Shown here: positions 44,376 through 52,663 of the stretch, piece after piece | Layout: every line of letters starts with the position of its first letter | Numbering within the stretch: position 1 is the first letter of the stretch | From: Streptomyces tropicalis | GTDB taxonomy: Bacteria; Actinomycetota; Actinomycetes; Streptomycetales; Streptomycetaceae | Assembly (NCBI RefSeq): GCF_029269835.1 | Contig: NZ_JARJBB010000005.1 | Coordinates: 434,001-498,000 of the forward strand | Length of the DNA stretch: 64,000 bases | Direction: 5' to 3' | Made by a program: the position numbers and the translations under genes | The notes under the pieces: model-generated | The model's database searches: none | What the model was told of the DNA's origin: nothing | What the model saw: the letters and a program-made list of their open reading frames with translations, nothing else

Positions 44376-44455
44376 AGCTTCGTCACCCCCTTGGCGACGA
44401 GAGCCACCAGCGCGAAGACCGCGAGCGTGGCGACGACGAAGGCCAGATCGGCCAT
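44372..44455 (-). CDS. Second mini membrane peptide of the kdp operon
   Basis: 27 residues: [20 protein letters not shown] then AKGVTKL. A single membrane helix with a basic C-terminus. ATG 44455 has GGAG 7 nt upstream, and the stop overlaps the kdpF start (GTGA), so it is translationally coupled to kdpF. It is not KdpF itself; I recall similar peptides in other streptomycete kdp operons but know no assigned function. Confidence 0.75.
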   Translation of the reverse strand: MADLAFVVATLAVFALVALVAKGVTKL

Positions 44456-44491
44456 CGTGAGCTCCTGGAATGAGGTTCGGATCGGACGTGG

Positions 44492-44584
44492 ACGGTATGA
44501 GGAAACCGCCTCCGTGGCCTGATTCGAGCGCCGTTGACGTGTCCCTTACGGCAGCTCACGGGCCTTTGACGCTACCCTTACGGC
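44492..44584 (-). promoter_or_regulatory. kdp promoter with 19-bp direct repeats
   Basis: Two 19-bp direct repeats, TTGACGTGTCCCTTACGGC (44534-44552) and TTGACGCTACCCTTACGGC (44566-44584), agree at 16 positions and are 32 bp apart, about three helical turns. Downstream (leftward) is a -10 candidate TACCGT (44497-44492) without a good -35. The layout fits an activator, presumably a KdpE-type response regulator, bound at about -58 and -90. Confidence 0.65.
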
Positions 44585-44614
44585 CGATCGGCCGCAGGGC
44601 GGGAGACGGCGTGG

Positions 44615-46453
44615 TCAGCGCAGCCGGAAGCGCAGTCGGCAGATCGCGGCGTCGGTCTCCCGGCGCACCGCGTGCGCCACGAGGGCGCCCCGCTGGTTCT
44701 GCAGCAGCCGCTGCCACACCCGCTCCGGCTCGGTCTCGGCGATCAGCACGGTCACCCGGTCGGCCGGCGCCAGCGCGGTGACCTCACGGACGTACGCGGC
44801 GACGGGCCGCCCGAGCGCGTGCCGCGCGGAGACCAGCCGGACCAGCGGCACCCCCGGGTTCCACAGGGCCCACGCCCGCTCCAGGGCGTGCAGCCGGGCG
44901 ACGTCCTCCGGATCGGGGTGGCAGACGGTGACGGCGCGGACCTCGTCGCCCAGGGAGACGGCGGCCGTCAGGGCCTCCGAGGTCAGCCGGGACAGCGTGG
45001 ACACGGGCACGATCACCAGCGAGCGGGCGCGGCGGGGGGCCTGCGGGGTCCGGCCGAGACCGAGGCGCTCGCCGATGCGGGCGTACGTCCGGCGGACGGC
45101 GAGGAAGACCGCGACGAGGGCCGGCAGGGCGAGGACGACCAGCCAGGCGCCCTCGGTGAACCTGCTCGCCGTGACGACGACGGCGGCGACGCCGGTGAGG
45201 ACGGCGCCCGTCCCGTTCAGCAGCATCCGGCCCCGGCGGCCCGGACCGCGCCGGGTGCGCCAGTGCCGGACCATGCCGGCCTGGGCGAGAGTGAAGCCGA
45301 CGAAGACGCCGACGGCGAACAGCGGGACCAGCGTGTCGGTGTCGCCCCCCGAGAGGACCAGGAGGGCGGCGGAGACCAGGGCGAGGGCGAGGACACCGTG
45401 CCGGTGCACCTGCCGGTCGGCCTTCAGCGCGAACACGTGCGGCACGTGGTTGTCCCGGGCCAGCAGTTTCAGCAGCACCGGCAGCCCGCCGAACGAGGTG
45501 TTCGCGGACAGGGCCAGCAGGACCGCCGTGGCGGACTGGACGACGTAGAAGGCGGCGTTGTGGCCGAGGGAGGCGTCGGCGAGCTGGGCGAGGACCGTGA
45601 CGCCCTCGACCGGCTGGAGGTGGAAGCGGGCGATCAGCACCGCCAGACCCACCAGCATCACGCCGAGCAGCGCGCCCAGGGCCACCTCCGCCCGCTGCGC
45701 GCGCCGCACCCGGGGGGCCCGGAAGGAGGGCACGGCGTTGGCGAGGGCCTCGACGCCGGTCAGTGCGGAGCATCCGGCGGCGAACGCCTTCAGCAGGAGC
45801 AGCGCGCCGACGGCGGAGGCCTGGCCGGCGACGGCGGAAGGGTGCCCGTCCGCGGCGGCGGTGCTCACCGGCGCCGACCGGAACAGACCGACGGCGATCA
45901 GCACGAGGACCGAGCCGACGAAGACGGCGGTCGGCACGGTGAGCGCCTTCGCCGATTCCGCGATGCCGCGCAGGTTCACCGCGGTGATCAGGGCGAGCAC
46001 CCCGAGGCACAGCCCCAGCCGGTCGCCGTAGAGGGCCGGGAAGGCGGAGGTCAGTGCGGCGACGCCGGCCGTGACGGCGACGGCGACGTTGAGGACGTAG
46101 TCCAGGACGAGCGAGGCCGCCGCCAGTCCGGCCCGCTCCCCCAGGTGGGTACGGGCGACGGCGTAGGCCCCTCCCCCGTCCGGGAAGGCGGCGATCACCT
46201 GCCGGTACGAGGCGACGAGCACCGCCAGCAGGAAGGCGATGGCCAGCGTGACGGGCAGGGTGAGGCCGAGGCCGTGGGCTCCCGCACCGGCCAGCACGAG
46301 GACGATCGCCTCCGGCCCGTACGCCACCGACGCCATCGCGTCCAGGGAGAGCGCGGCGAGGCCGGTGAGGGTGGTGAGGCGGTGGCGCTCGCCGGTGTCG
46401 GGCGGCTCCTCGCCCAGGGGGGCGGCGCTCGGTTCGGCGGTCGGTGCGGACAT
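44615..46453 (-). CDS. APC-superfamily permease, KimA-like potassium transporter
   Basis: 612 residues. It opens LTTLTGLAALSLDAMASVAYGPEAIVLVL, close to the KimA signature (ALSSVAYGTE in Bacillus). Twelve membrane helices are followed by a cytoplasmic C-terminal domain of about 160 residues (SLVIVPVSTLSRLTSEALTAAVSLGDEVRAVTV), which in KimA is a UspA-like dimerisation domain. Likely a K+/H+ symporter. It lies beside kdp, supporting the potassium role. TTGACG repeats occur upstream. Confidence 0.85.
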   Translation of the reverse strand: MSAPTAEPSAAPLGEEPPDTGERHRLTTLTGLAALSLDAMASVAYGPEAIVLVLAGAGAHGLGLTLPVTLAIAFLLAVLVASYRQVIAAFPDGGGAYAVARTHLGERAGLAAASLVLDYVLNVAVAVTAGVAALTSAFPALYGDRLGLCLGVLALITAVNLRGIAESAKALTVPTAVFVGSVLVLIAVGLFRSAPVSTAAADGHPSAVAGQASAVGALLLLKAFAAGCSALTGVEALANAVPSFRAPRVRRAQRAEVALGALLGVMLVGLAVLIARFHLQPVEGVTVLAQLADASLGHNAAFYVVQSATAVLLALSANTSFGGLPVLLKLLARDNHVPHVFALKADRQVHRHGVLALALVSAALLVLSGGDTDTLVPLFAVGVFVGFTLAQAGMVRHWRTRRGPGRRGRMLLNGTGAVLTGVAAVVVTASRFTEGAWLVVLALPALVAVFLAVRRTYARIGERLGLGRTPQAPRRARSLVIVPVSTLSRLTSEALTAAVSLGDEVRAVTVCHPDPEDVARLHALERAWALWNPGVPLVRLVSARHALGRPVAAYVREVTALAPADRVTVLIAETEPERVWQRLLQNQRGALVAHAVRRETDAAICRLRFRLR

Positions 46454-46584
46454 GGGCGGTGGCTCCCCGGTGGTGTGGACACGGCCGCCGTGTGCGGGGT
46501 CCGCACACGGCGCCCTCAGCGTGGGTCCGCTCCGGACCGCCGCCGCCTGCCTCTTGCGGGTTCCTCGCGCCGCACCGGCCGGCC

Positions 46585-46601
46585 TTGACGTGATCTTGAC
46601 G
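46585..46601. promoter_or_regulatory. TTGACG direct repeat upstream of the KimA-like gene
   Basis: TTGACG at 46585-46590 and 46596-46601, 11 bp apart (one helical turn), 132 nt upstream of the permease start. The same hexamer begins both kdp repeats, which suggests a shared response regulator of the OmpR/KdpE class. Confidence 0.4.
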
Positions 46602-46702
46602 GGCGGCCGGGCGCTGCGGCGGCGTCAGGAAGAGGGCGCCCGTCGTCAGAGTGCCGTCAAGGGCGGCGGCCGCCCGCCGCCCCAGCCTCTACCGTCGAAG
46701 AC

Positions 46703-47260
46703 ATGGCACACCGCGAGGACGCACGATCGGCCCGGGTCGGCTCGCCGCCACCGGCGTCCGGCCACGTCGTGCACGACCGCTCCTGGGCGCGCGACCTGCG
46801 CGGCGCGCTGTGCAGTGCGGGCGTACTGCTGGTGCTGCTGCTCCTGATCGACGGCAGCGCGGGCGACCTGTCCTGGTGGCGTGCCGCGCTGTGGCTGGCG
46901 CTGGCCGTGCTGCTGTTCCTGGTGCTCTGCCCGGTCCGGGTCAGTGCGGGCGAGGGCTGGCTCGCGACGCGACGGCTGGTGGGCGGGCAGCGCGTGCGCA
47001 CCGACCTGCTGGTGTCGGTGCGCTGTCTGGGCGGGGTGTCCCAGCGGCTCGTGCTGCGGGACGTGTTCGGCGCGCGGGTCGAGATCGACCCGCAGGTCCT
47101 GCTGGACAACCCCGACCTCTGGTACCGCGTGGCCGAGGACGCCCGGGCCTCGGCCGCCGCGGGCTCCCTGCTGTGCGGCGGGACGGCGCTGGCCCGGCTC
47201 GCGGAGCGGGTCGACCGCGAGCAGGCCCGGACGGTGTTCCGGGTCTCCGGGATGGAGTAG
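46703..47260 (+). CDS. Membrane protein of unknown function
   Basis: 185 residues. Two adjacent membrane helices (ALCSAGVLLVLLLLIDG and ALWLALAVLLFLVLCPVRV, about residues 35-80) are followed by a PH-like soluble part: WLATRRLVGGQRVRTDLLVSVRCLGGVSQRLVLRDVFGARVEIDP. ATG 46703 has TACCGT 7 nt before it, a leaderless pattern. It lies between two KimA-like genes, so a role in potassium transport is possible but unproven. Confidence 0.78.
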   Translation: MAHREDARSARVGSPPPASGHVVHDRSWARDLRGALCSAGVLLVLLLLIDGSAGDLSWWRAALWLALAVLLFLVLCPVRVSAGEGWLATRRLVGGQRVRTDLLVSVRCLGGVSQRLVLRDVFGARVEIDPQVLLDNPDLWYRVAEDARASAAAGSLLCGGTALARLAERVDREQARTVFRVSGME

Positions 47261-47656
47261 GGGCCGGGCCGGGACCCGGTGAACCGACTCGGGAACCGGT
47301 GAACCGGATCGGTCCGTACCGGTCCGGGGCCCGATGGACCGCTCCGGCCGGGGACTCGTGGGGCGGCCCGGCCGGTCCCGTCCGGTGGGGGCCCGCGACT
47401 GTGCGTGTCCGCCGACCGCCCCGGGGAGTCTGCCGCGCCCCCGCTCCCCGCCTCCCCCGTACGGTCCAGCGGGCGCCGCACGCCCCCCTGACCGCGGGTT
47501 CCACCCCGCAGGCCGCGCCGCCCGGGCATTCTTAACGGAAGATTGATGCCGGTCGCCCCCCTGAGCGCAGGCCCCCACGTCACGCTCCGCATACGCTGGT
47601 GCCGCCATCCGCGTGATGGCCGATCCACGCTGAACTGCACACCAGGAGCAGGGCCG
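47261..47656. other. Intergenic region upstream of the second KimA-like gene
   Basis: 396 bp. Short GGTGAACCG repeats lie near the start. At 47531-47554 is GCATTCTTAACGGAAGATTG then ATGC, an imperfect AT-rich palindrome. I looked for a c-di-AMP (ydaO) riboswitch, which controls such transporters in other bacteria, and could not recognise its conserved core. Confidence 0.4.
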
Positions 47657-49606
47657 ATGGCCACCACTCAACACCCTCCCAGTCGTCTGCGCGCCTGGAT
47701 GCTGGAGGGCCTGTCCGACATGGGCAAGGGCATGCAGCAGGCCCCGCACGCCCTGCCCGAGCCCCCGCACAAGGGGCAGCGCTGGTGGCGGGTGATGTGC
47801 CTGACGGGTGTCGACTACTTCTCCACGCTCGGCTACCAGCCCGGCATCGCGGCCCTCGCGGCCGGTCTGCTGTCCCCGGTGGCGACCCTGGTCCTGGTGC
47901 TGGTCACGCTCGCAGGGGCGCTGCCCGTGTACCGCCGGGTCGCCGCGGAGAGCCCGCACGGCGAGGGCTCCATCGCCATGCTGGAGCGGCTGCTGTCGTT
48001 CTGGCAGGGCAAGCTGTTCGTGCTGACCCTGCTCGGCTTCGCCGCCACCGACTTCCTCATCACCATCACCCTGTCGGCCGCCGACGCCTCGACCCACCTG
48101 GTGGAGAACCCGCACCTGACGAGCGCGCTGCACAACCACCAGATGCTGATCACGCTGCTGCTGGTGGCGCTGCTCGGCGCGGTGTTCCTGAAGGGCTTCC
48201 TGGAGGCCATCGGCGTCGCCGTCGCCCTGGTCGGCGTCTATCTGGTGCTGAACCTCGTCGTCGTGGCCGTCGGCCTGTGGCACGTCGTCACCGCGGGCCA
48301 TGTGATCGCCGACTGGTCGGACGCGCTGCTCGCCCAGCACGGAAACGTATTCGCCATGATCGGCGTGGCCCTGCTGGTGTTCCCCAAGCTGGCGCTCGGC
48401 CTGTCCGGCTTCGAGACCGGCGTCGCCGTCATGCCGCATGTGAAGGGCAACCCGGACGACACCGAGGAGCGCCCCACCGGCCGGATCCGGGACACCCGCA
48501 AGCTGCTCACCACCGCGGCCCTGATCATGAGCTGCTTCCTCATCGCGACCAGCTTCATCACCACCCTGCTCATTCCGGCGAAGGACTTCCAGCCCGGCGG
48601 CCAGGCCAACGGCCGGGCCCTCGCCTTCCTGGCCCACGAGTACCTGGGCAACGGCTTCGGCACGGTCTACGACGCCTCCACCATCGCCATCCTGTGGTTC
48701 GCCGGCGCCTCCGCGATGGCCGGCCTGCTCAACCTGATGCCCCGCTACCTCCCCCGCTACGGCATGGCACCGCACTGGGCGCGGGCCGTCCGCCCGATGG
48801 TCCTCGTCTTCACCCTCATCGGCTTCCTGGTCACCTGGATCTTCGACGCCAATGTCGACAAGCAGGGCGGCGCCTACGCCACCGGCGTGCTGGTGCTGAT
48901 CAGCTCGGCGGCGATCGCGGTGACCATCGCCGCGCGCAAGGCGGGCCAGCGGAGAGGGACGGTCGCGTTCGCCGTGATCTCGACGGTCTTCCTCTACACG
49001 ACCGTCGTCAACGTCATGGAACGCCCCGACGGCGTGAAGATCGGCGCCTGCTTCATCGTCGGGATCATCCTCGTCTCCCTGCTGTCCCGGCTGATCCGCT
49101 CCTTCGAGCTGCGGGTGACCAGCGTGACGATGGACCCCCTGGCGGAGCGGTTCGTCCGGGACATCGCCAGCCGCAAGATGCGCTTCATCGCCAACAAGCC
49201 CGGCCCGCGCGACAAGGCCGAGTACCGCGACAAGATCGAGCAGATCCGGCAGGACAACGAGATCCCGGCCACCGAGGACTTCGTCTTCGTCGAGGTGACG
49301 GTCACCGACCCCTCCGACTTCGAGGCCGGTCTGACGGTGCACGGGGAGGTCCTGCACAACCGCTACCGGGTGCTGACCCTCCAGTCCTCCTCCGTCCCCA
49401 ACGCGCTGGCCGCACTCCTGCTGCACGTGCGCGAGACGACCGGCTGCACCCCGCACATCTACTTCGAGTGGACCGAGGGCAGCCCCTTCGCCAACTTCCT
49501 GCGCTTCTTCCTCTTCGGCCAGGGCGAGGTCGCCCCGGTCACGCGCGAGGTGCTGCGCGAGGCGGAGCCGGACCGCACCGTGCGGCCCCGGGTACACACC
49601 GGCTGA
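47657..49606 (+). CDS. APC-superfamily permease, KimA-like potassium transporter
   Basis: 649 residues. [31 protein letters not shown] opens the membrane part, which has twelve helices including [13 protein letters not shown]-terminal cytoplasmic domain (about residues 465-640; [35 protein letters not shown] and [15 protein letters not shown]) is unlike that of the neighbouring permease. ATG 47657 has AGGAG 9 nt upstream. Together with kdp and the other KimA-like gene, it forms a potassium-uptake region. Confidence 0.85.
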   Translation: MATTQHPPSRLRAWMLEGLSDMGKGMQQAPHALPEPPHKGQRWWRVMCLTGVDYFSTLGYQPGIAALAAGLLSPVATLVLVLVTLAGALPVYRRVAAESPHGEGSIAMLERLLSFWQGKLFVLTLLGFAATDFLITITLSAADASTHLVENPHLTSALHNHQMLITLLLVALLGAVFLKGFLEAIGVAVALVGVYLVLNLVVVAVGLWHVVTAGHVIADWSDALLAQHGNVFAMIGVALLVFPKLALGLSGFETGVAVMPHVKGNPDDTEERPTGRIRDTRKLLTTAALIMSCFLIATSFITTLLIPAKDFQPGGQANGRALAFLAHEYLGNGFGTVYDASTIAILWFAGASAMAGLLNLMPRYLPRYGMAPHWARAVRPMVLVFTLIGFLVTWIFDANVDKQGGAYATGVLVLISSAAIAVTIAARKAGQRRGTVAFAVISTVFLYTTVVNVMERPDGVKIGACFIVGIILVSLLSRLIRSFELRVTSVTMDPLAERFVRDIASRKMRFIANKPGPRDKAEYRDKIEQIRQDNEIPATEDFVFVEVTVTDPSDFEAGLTVHGEVLHNRYRVLTLQSSSVPNALAALLLHVRETTGCTPHIYFEWTEGSPFANFLRFFLFGQGEVAPVTREVLREAEPDRTVRPRVHTG

Positions 49607-49816
49607 GCGGGACGGGGCCCGGCGGGACAGCGGCCGAGCGAGCCGGGCGCGGACGGGCGGCACGGGACCGGCGCAGGCCGGACACCCGGGCCGGGCGCGC
49701 CGGTCGGCCGGTGGCGATCCTCGCGCAGGCGGGCGGTGGGCGGCCGGTGCCGGCGTCCACGCCGACGGGCCGCCCGGTGTCCGCCGCCCGCCCGGCCTGG
49801 CCCTATCGTGACCGGC

Positions 49817-50212
49817 ATGCAGTCCTACACGATCGGCCAGGCCGCACGGCTGCTCGGGGTCAGCCCCGACACCGCCCGCCGCTGGGCGGACGCGGGCCGG
49901 GTCGCCACGCACCGCGACGACAGCGGACGGCGGGTCGTCGACGGGCGCGACCTGGCCGCCTTCTCGGTCGAGCTCGCCCGCACCGGGGACGGCGAGGAGG
50001 GCCCCTCGTCCACGTCGGTGCGCAACGCCTTCCCCGGCATCGTGACCGCCATCAAGCTCGGCGACGTCGCGGCGCAGGTCGAGATCCAGGCGGGCCCGCA
50101 CCGCCTCGTCTCCCTGCTCACCCGCGAGGCCGTCGAGGAGCTGGGCCTGGAGGTCGGCATGGAGGCCACCGCGCGGGTGAAGTCGACGAACGTCCACGTC
50201 GACCGCGTCTGA
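49817..50212 (+). CDS. Excisionase-type HTH fused to a molbindin (Mop/TOBE) domain
   Basis: 131 residues. An excisionase/MerR-like HTH (residues 1-50: YTIGQAARLLGVSPDTARRWADAGRVATHRD with RRVVDGRDLAAF) is joined to a single Mop domain (63-131: SVRNAFPGIVTAIKLGDVAAQVEIQAGPHRLVSLLTREAVEELGLEVG, ATARVKSTNVHVDRV). The Mop domain binds molybdate or tungstate, and the HTH binds DNA, so this is a candidate ModE substitute. ATG 49817 has TATCGT 7 nt upstream, giving a leaderless mRNA. Confidence 0.9.
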   Translation: MQSYTIGQAARLLGVSPDTARRWADAGRVATHRDDSGRRVVDGRDLAAFSVELARTGDGEEGPSSTSVRNAFPGIVTAIKLGDVAAQVEIQAGPHRLVSLLTREAVEELGLEVGMEATARVKSTNVHVDRV

Positions 50213-50284
50213 CAGCCCGCGCGGGAGCCCGCACGAGCGGCGCCGAGGAGCTCCGGTCCGGTGCTCCGGTCCCACGCCCCGGTC

Positions 50285-50767
50285 TCACGGTCTCCGGCCG
50301 TAGCCGCCGTCCACCCGGATCGCGCGGATCCCACTGATGTGCCGGGCGCCGCAGCGGTCCTGCGGCAGCACGAGCTGCGGTCCGGCGCGGTCCAGCGGTG
50401 CGCCGTCGACGCTCACGGCGAGCAGGACCGGGGCGTCGGCGAAGTCCGGGTCGATCTCCGCCCAGGTCAGCAGCGCCCGGTGGCCGTCGGTGCCGGTGAC
50501 GCCGATCAGGAAGCGCAGCCGGTCCTTGCGGCGGGCCGGATCGAACCCGGGGCGCGCGTCGGCGAGCACGTCGTACAGCCGCGGCCCGGAGAAGCGGTGG
50601 TGCTGCACCCCGCTGGTGGCGCACGCGAAGGCGACGCGGACCCGATGCAGGGGCCATCCCATCAGGTCCGGCACGGTGAGGCGGGCCGGGCGGCCGAGGT
50701 CGCCGGTCAGGGAGAGCTCCGCGCAGGGCGCCTGCGCGACGGACGGCCGGGGCGGGGACTGGCTCAC
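50285..50767 (-). CDS. Molybdopterin-binding (sulfite oxidase-fold) protein
   Basis: 160 residues, roughly the SUOX-fold core: LTGDLGRPARLTVPDLMGWP, FACATSGVQHHRFSGPRLYDVL with the Cys that would ligate molybdenum, and GTDGHRALLTWAEIDPDFADAPVLLAV. It lacks a signal peptide and the C-terminal dimerisation domain of full sulfite oxidases. GTG 50767 has GGAGG about 9 nt upstream. Placed between the molbindin regulator and modA in opposite direction, it probably uses the molybdenum cofactor supplied by this locus. Substrate unknown. Confidence 0.8.
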   Translation of the reverse strand: MSQSPPRPSVAQAPCAELSLTGDLGRPARLTVPDLMGWPLHRVRVAFACATSGVQHHRFSGPRLYDVLADARPGFDPARRKDRLRFLIGVTGTDGHRALLTWAEIDPDFADAPVLLAVSVDGAPLDRAGPQLVLPQDRCGARHISGIRAIRVDGGYGRRP

Positions 50768-50882
50768 GGGGCACCACCTCCCGGGGGCGGCACCGGGCAC
50801 GCCCCCGCAGAACCGTACCCGTACCGACGCCCCGTACAAACGCACATGCATGCCTCTGTGCACCCCTGGACCAGCTCATGCG

Positions 50883-50924
50883 ATGCAACAGAAGACTTAC
50901 GCCTTGCATGTGCGGCAGTATCAT
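50883..50924 (+). promoter_or_regulatory. modABC promoter region with ATGCAA/TTGCAT inverted repeat
   Basis: ATGCAA (50883-50888) and TTGCAT (50904-50909) form a perfect inverted repeat with a 15-nt spacer. A -10 candidate TATCAT (50919-50924) follows. The repeat covers the -35 region, so a repressor bound here would block transcription. Confidence 0.5.
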
Positions 50925-50996
50925 CGCGGCAGGGCCCCCACCGGCCGTGGCAGGGCCCGCATGCCCTGGTGAGCAGCACAAAAGGGAGTAACCGTG

Positions 50997-51824
50997 ATGA
51001 TCCGTTCCGCGCGCCGGACCCGTCGCACCGTGCAGCTGGCCGGTGCCGGAGTCGCCGCGCTGCTGGCCCTGAGCGCCTGCTCCTCCTCGTCGGACCCGTC
51101 CACGGGATCCGGCGCGTCCCCCGCCGCCGGCTCCTCCTCGTCCAAGCTGTCCGGAAACATCACGGTGTTCGCGGCCGCCTCCCTCAAGGAGAGCTTCACG
51201 GCGCTCGGCAAGGAGTTCGAGCGGCAGCACCCGGGCACCGGGGTCACCTTCAGCTTCGGCGGCAGCGACAGCCTCGCCGCGGGCATCACCGGCGGTGCCC
51301 CGGCCGACGTGTTCGCCGCCGCCAGCCCCAAGACCATGGCGATCGTGACGGGCAGGAAGGACGCGGCAGGCCCGCCCGCCACCTTCGTGCGCAACCAGCT
51401 GGAGATCGCCACCCTGCCCGGCAACCCGCACAAGGTGTCCTCCCTGAAGGACCTGACCCGGTCCGGCCTGAAGGTCGTGCTCTGCGACCGGACCGTGCCG
51501 TGCGGCGCCGCCGCCCAGAAGGCGCTGGCCGCCGGCGGTCTGAAGCTGACCCCGGTCTCCTACGAGCAGGACGTCAAGAGCGCCCTGACGAAGGTGGAGC
51601 TGAAGGAGGCCGACGCCGCCGTCGTCTACCGGACCGATGTGAGGGCGGCGGGTGACACGGTGGAGGGCGTGGAGTTCCCCGAGTCGGCGAAGGCCGTCAA
51701 CGACTATCCGATCGCCCTGCTCAAGAACGCGCAGAACGCCACCACGGCGAAGGCGTTCATCGACCTGGTCCGCTCCCCCGAGGGCCAGAAGGTGCTCACC
51801 GCCGCCGGGTTCCTCAAGCCATGA
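50997..51824 (+). CDS. modA: Molybdate-binding lipoprotein ModA
   Basis: 275 residues. The basic N-terminus RSARRTRRTVQLAG and lipobox LSAC show a lipid-anchored protein. ITVFAAASLKESFTALGKEF is the ModA opening; SFGGSDSLAAGITGGAPADVFAAAS provides the serine and backbone ligands. LKEADAAVVYRTDV and the conserved ending with VRSPEGQKVLTAAGF follow. GGAG lies 5-8 nt upstream of GTG 50994/ATG 50997. Overlaps modB by 4 bp. Confidence 0.95.
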   Translation: MIRSARRTRRTVQLAGAGVAALLALSACSSSSDPSTGSGASPAAGSSSSKLSGNITVFAAASLKESFTALGKEFERQHPGTGVTFSFGGSDSLAAGITGGAPADVFAAASPKTMAIVTGRKDAAGPPATFVRNQLEIATLPGNPHKVSSLKDLTRSGLKVVLCDRTVPCGAAAQKALAAGGLKLTPVSYEQDVKSALTKVELKEADAAVVYRTDVRAAGDTVEGVEFPESAKAVNDYPIALLKNAQNATTAKAFIDLVRSPEGQKVLTAAGFLKP

Positions 51825-52663
51825 CGTCCACGGACAGCTCCCCTGCCGCGGCGCGGGCGGACCGGCCGCGGCGCGGGCATCCGTCCCGCGGGGCGCCACT
51901 GCCCCTGCTGGTCCCCGCGCTGGTGGGCCTGGCCTTCCTGCTGCTGCCGCTGCTCGCCCTGCTGGTGCGGGCGCCGTGGCGCAGCCTGCCCTCCGAGCTG
52001 ACCAGCCCGGAGGTGTGGCAGGCGCTGCGGCTGTCCCTGGTCACGGCCACCCTCGCGACCGCGGTCAGCCTCGCCCTCGGGGTGCCGCTGGCCTGGCTGC
52101 TGGCCCGCACCGACTTCCCCGGCCGGGCCCTCGTCCGGGCCCTGGTCACACTGCCGCTGGTCCTGCCGCCGGTGGTGGGCGGCGTCGCACTGCTGCTGGC
52201 ACTCGGACGCAACGGCGTCGTCGGGCAGTGGCTGGACGCCTGGTTCGGGATCACCCTGCCGTTCACCACCGCCGGGGTGGTGGTCGCGGAGGCGTTCGTC
52301 GCCATGCCGTTCCTGGTGATCAGCGTCGAGGGCACCCTGCGCGCCGCGGACCCGCGGTTCGAGGAGGCGGCGACCACCCTGGGCGCCTCCCGCTTCACCG
52401 CGTTCCGGCGGGTGACCCTGCCGCTGATCGCGCCCGGCATCGCGGCGGGCGCCGTGCTCGCGTGGGCGCGCGCCCTGGGCGAGTTCGGCGCCACGATCAC
52501 CTTCGCCGGCAACTTCCCCGGCCGGACCCAGACCATGCCCCTCGCGGTCTACCTGGCACTGCAGAACGACCCGGCCGCCGCCATCGCCCTGAGCCTGGTG
52601 CTGCTCGTCGTGTCCGTCGCGGTCCTGGCCGGGCTGCGCGACCGCTGGATGACGACCTCATGA
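51821..52663 (+). CDS. modB: Molybdate ABC transporter permease ModB
   Basis: 280 residues with six membrane helices. LRLSLVTATLATAVSLALGVPLAWLLAR and the cytoplasmic loop EEAATTLGASRFTAFRRVTLPL, equivalent to the EAA motif, are typical of ModB/CysT permeases. GEFGATITFAGNFPGRTQTMPLAVY matches ModB closely. Starts within the modA stop (ATGA) and ends within the modC start (ATGA). Confidence 0.95.
   Translation: MTSTDSSPAAARADRPRRGHPSRGAPLPLLVPALVGLAFLLLPLLALLVRAPWRSLPSELTSPEVWQALRLSLVTATLATAVSLALGVPLAWLLARTDFPGRALVRALVTLPLVLPPVVGGVALLLALGRNGVVGQWLDAWFGITLPFTTAGVVVAEAFVAMPFLVISVEGTLRAADPRFEEAATTLGASRFTAFRRVTLPLIAPGIAAGAVLAWARALGEFGATITFAGNFPGRTQTMPLAVYLALQNDPAAAIALSLVLLVVSVAVLAGLRDRWMTTS

Noticed and set aside
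47261..47656. c-di-AMP (ydaO) riboswitch before the KimA-like gene
   Set aside because: Expected from biology elsewhere, but I could not recognise its conserved core by eye; a covariance search would decide.
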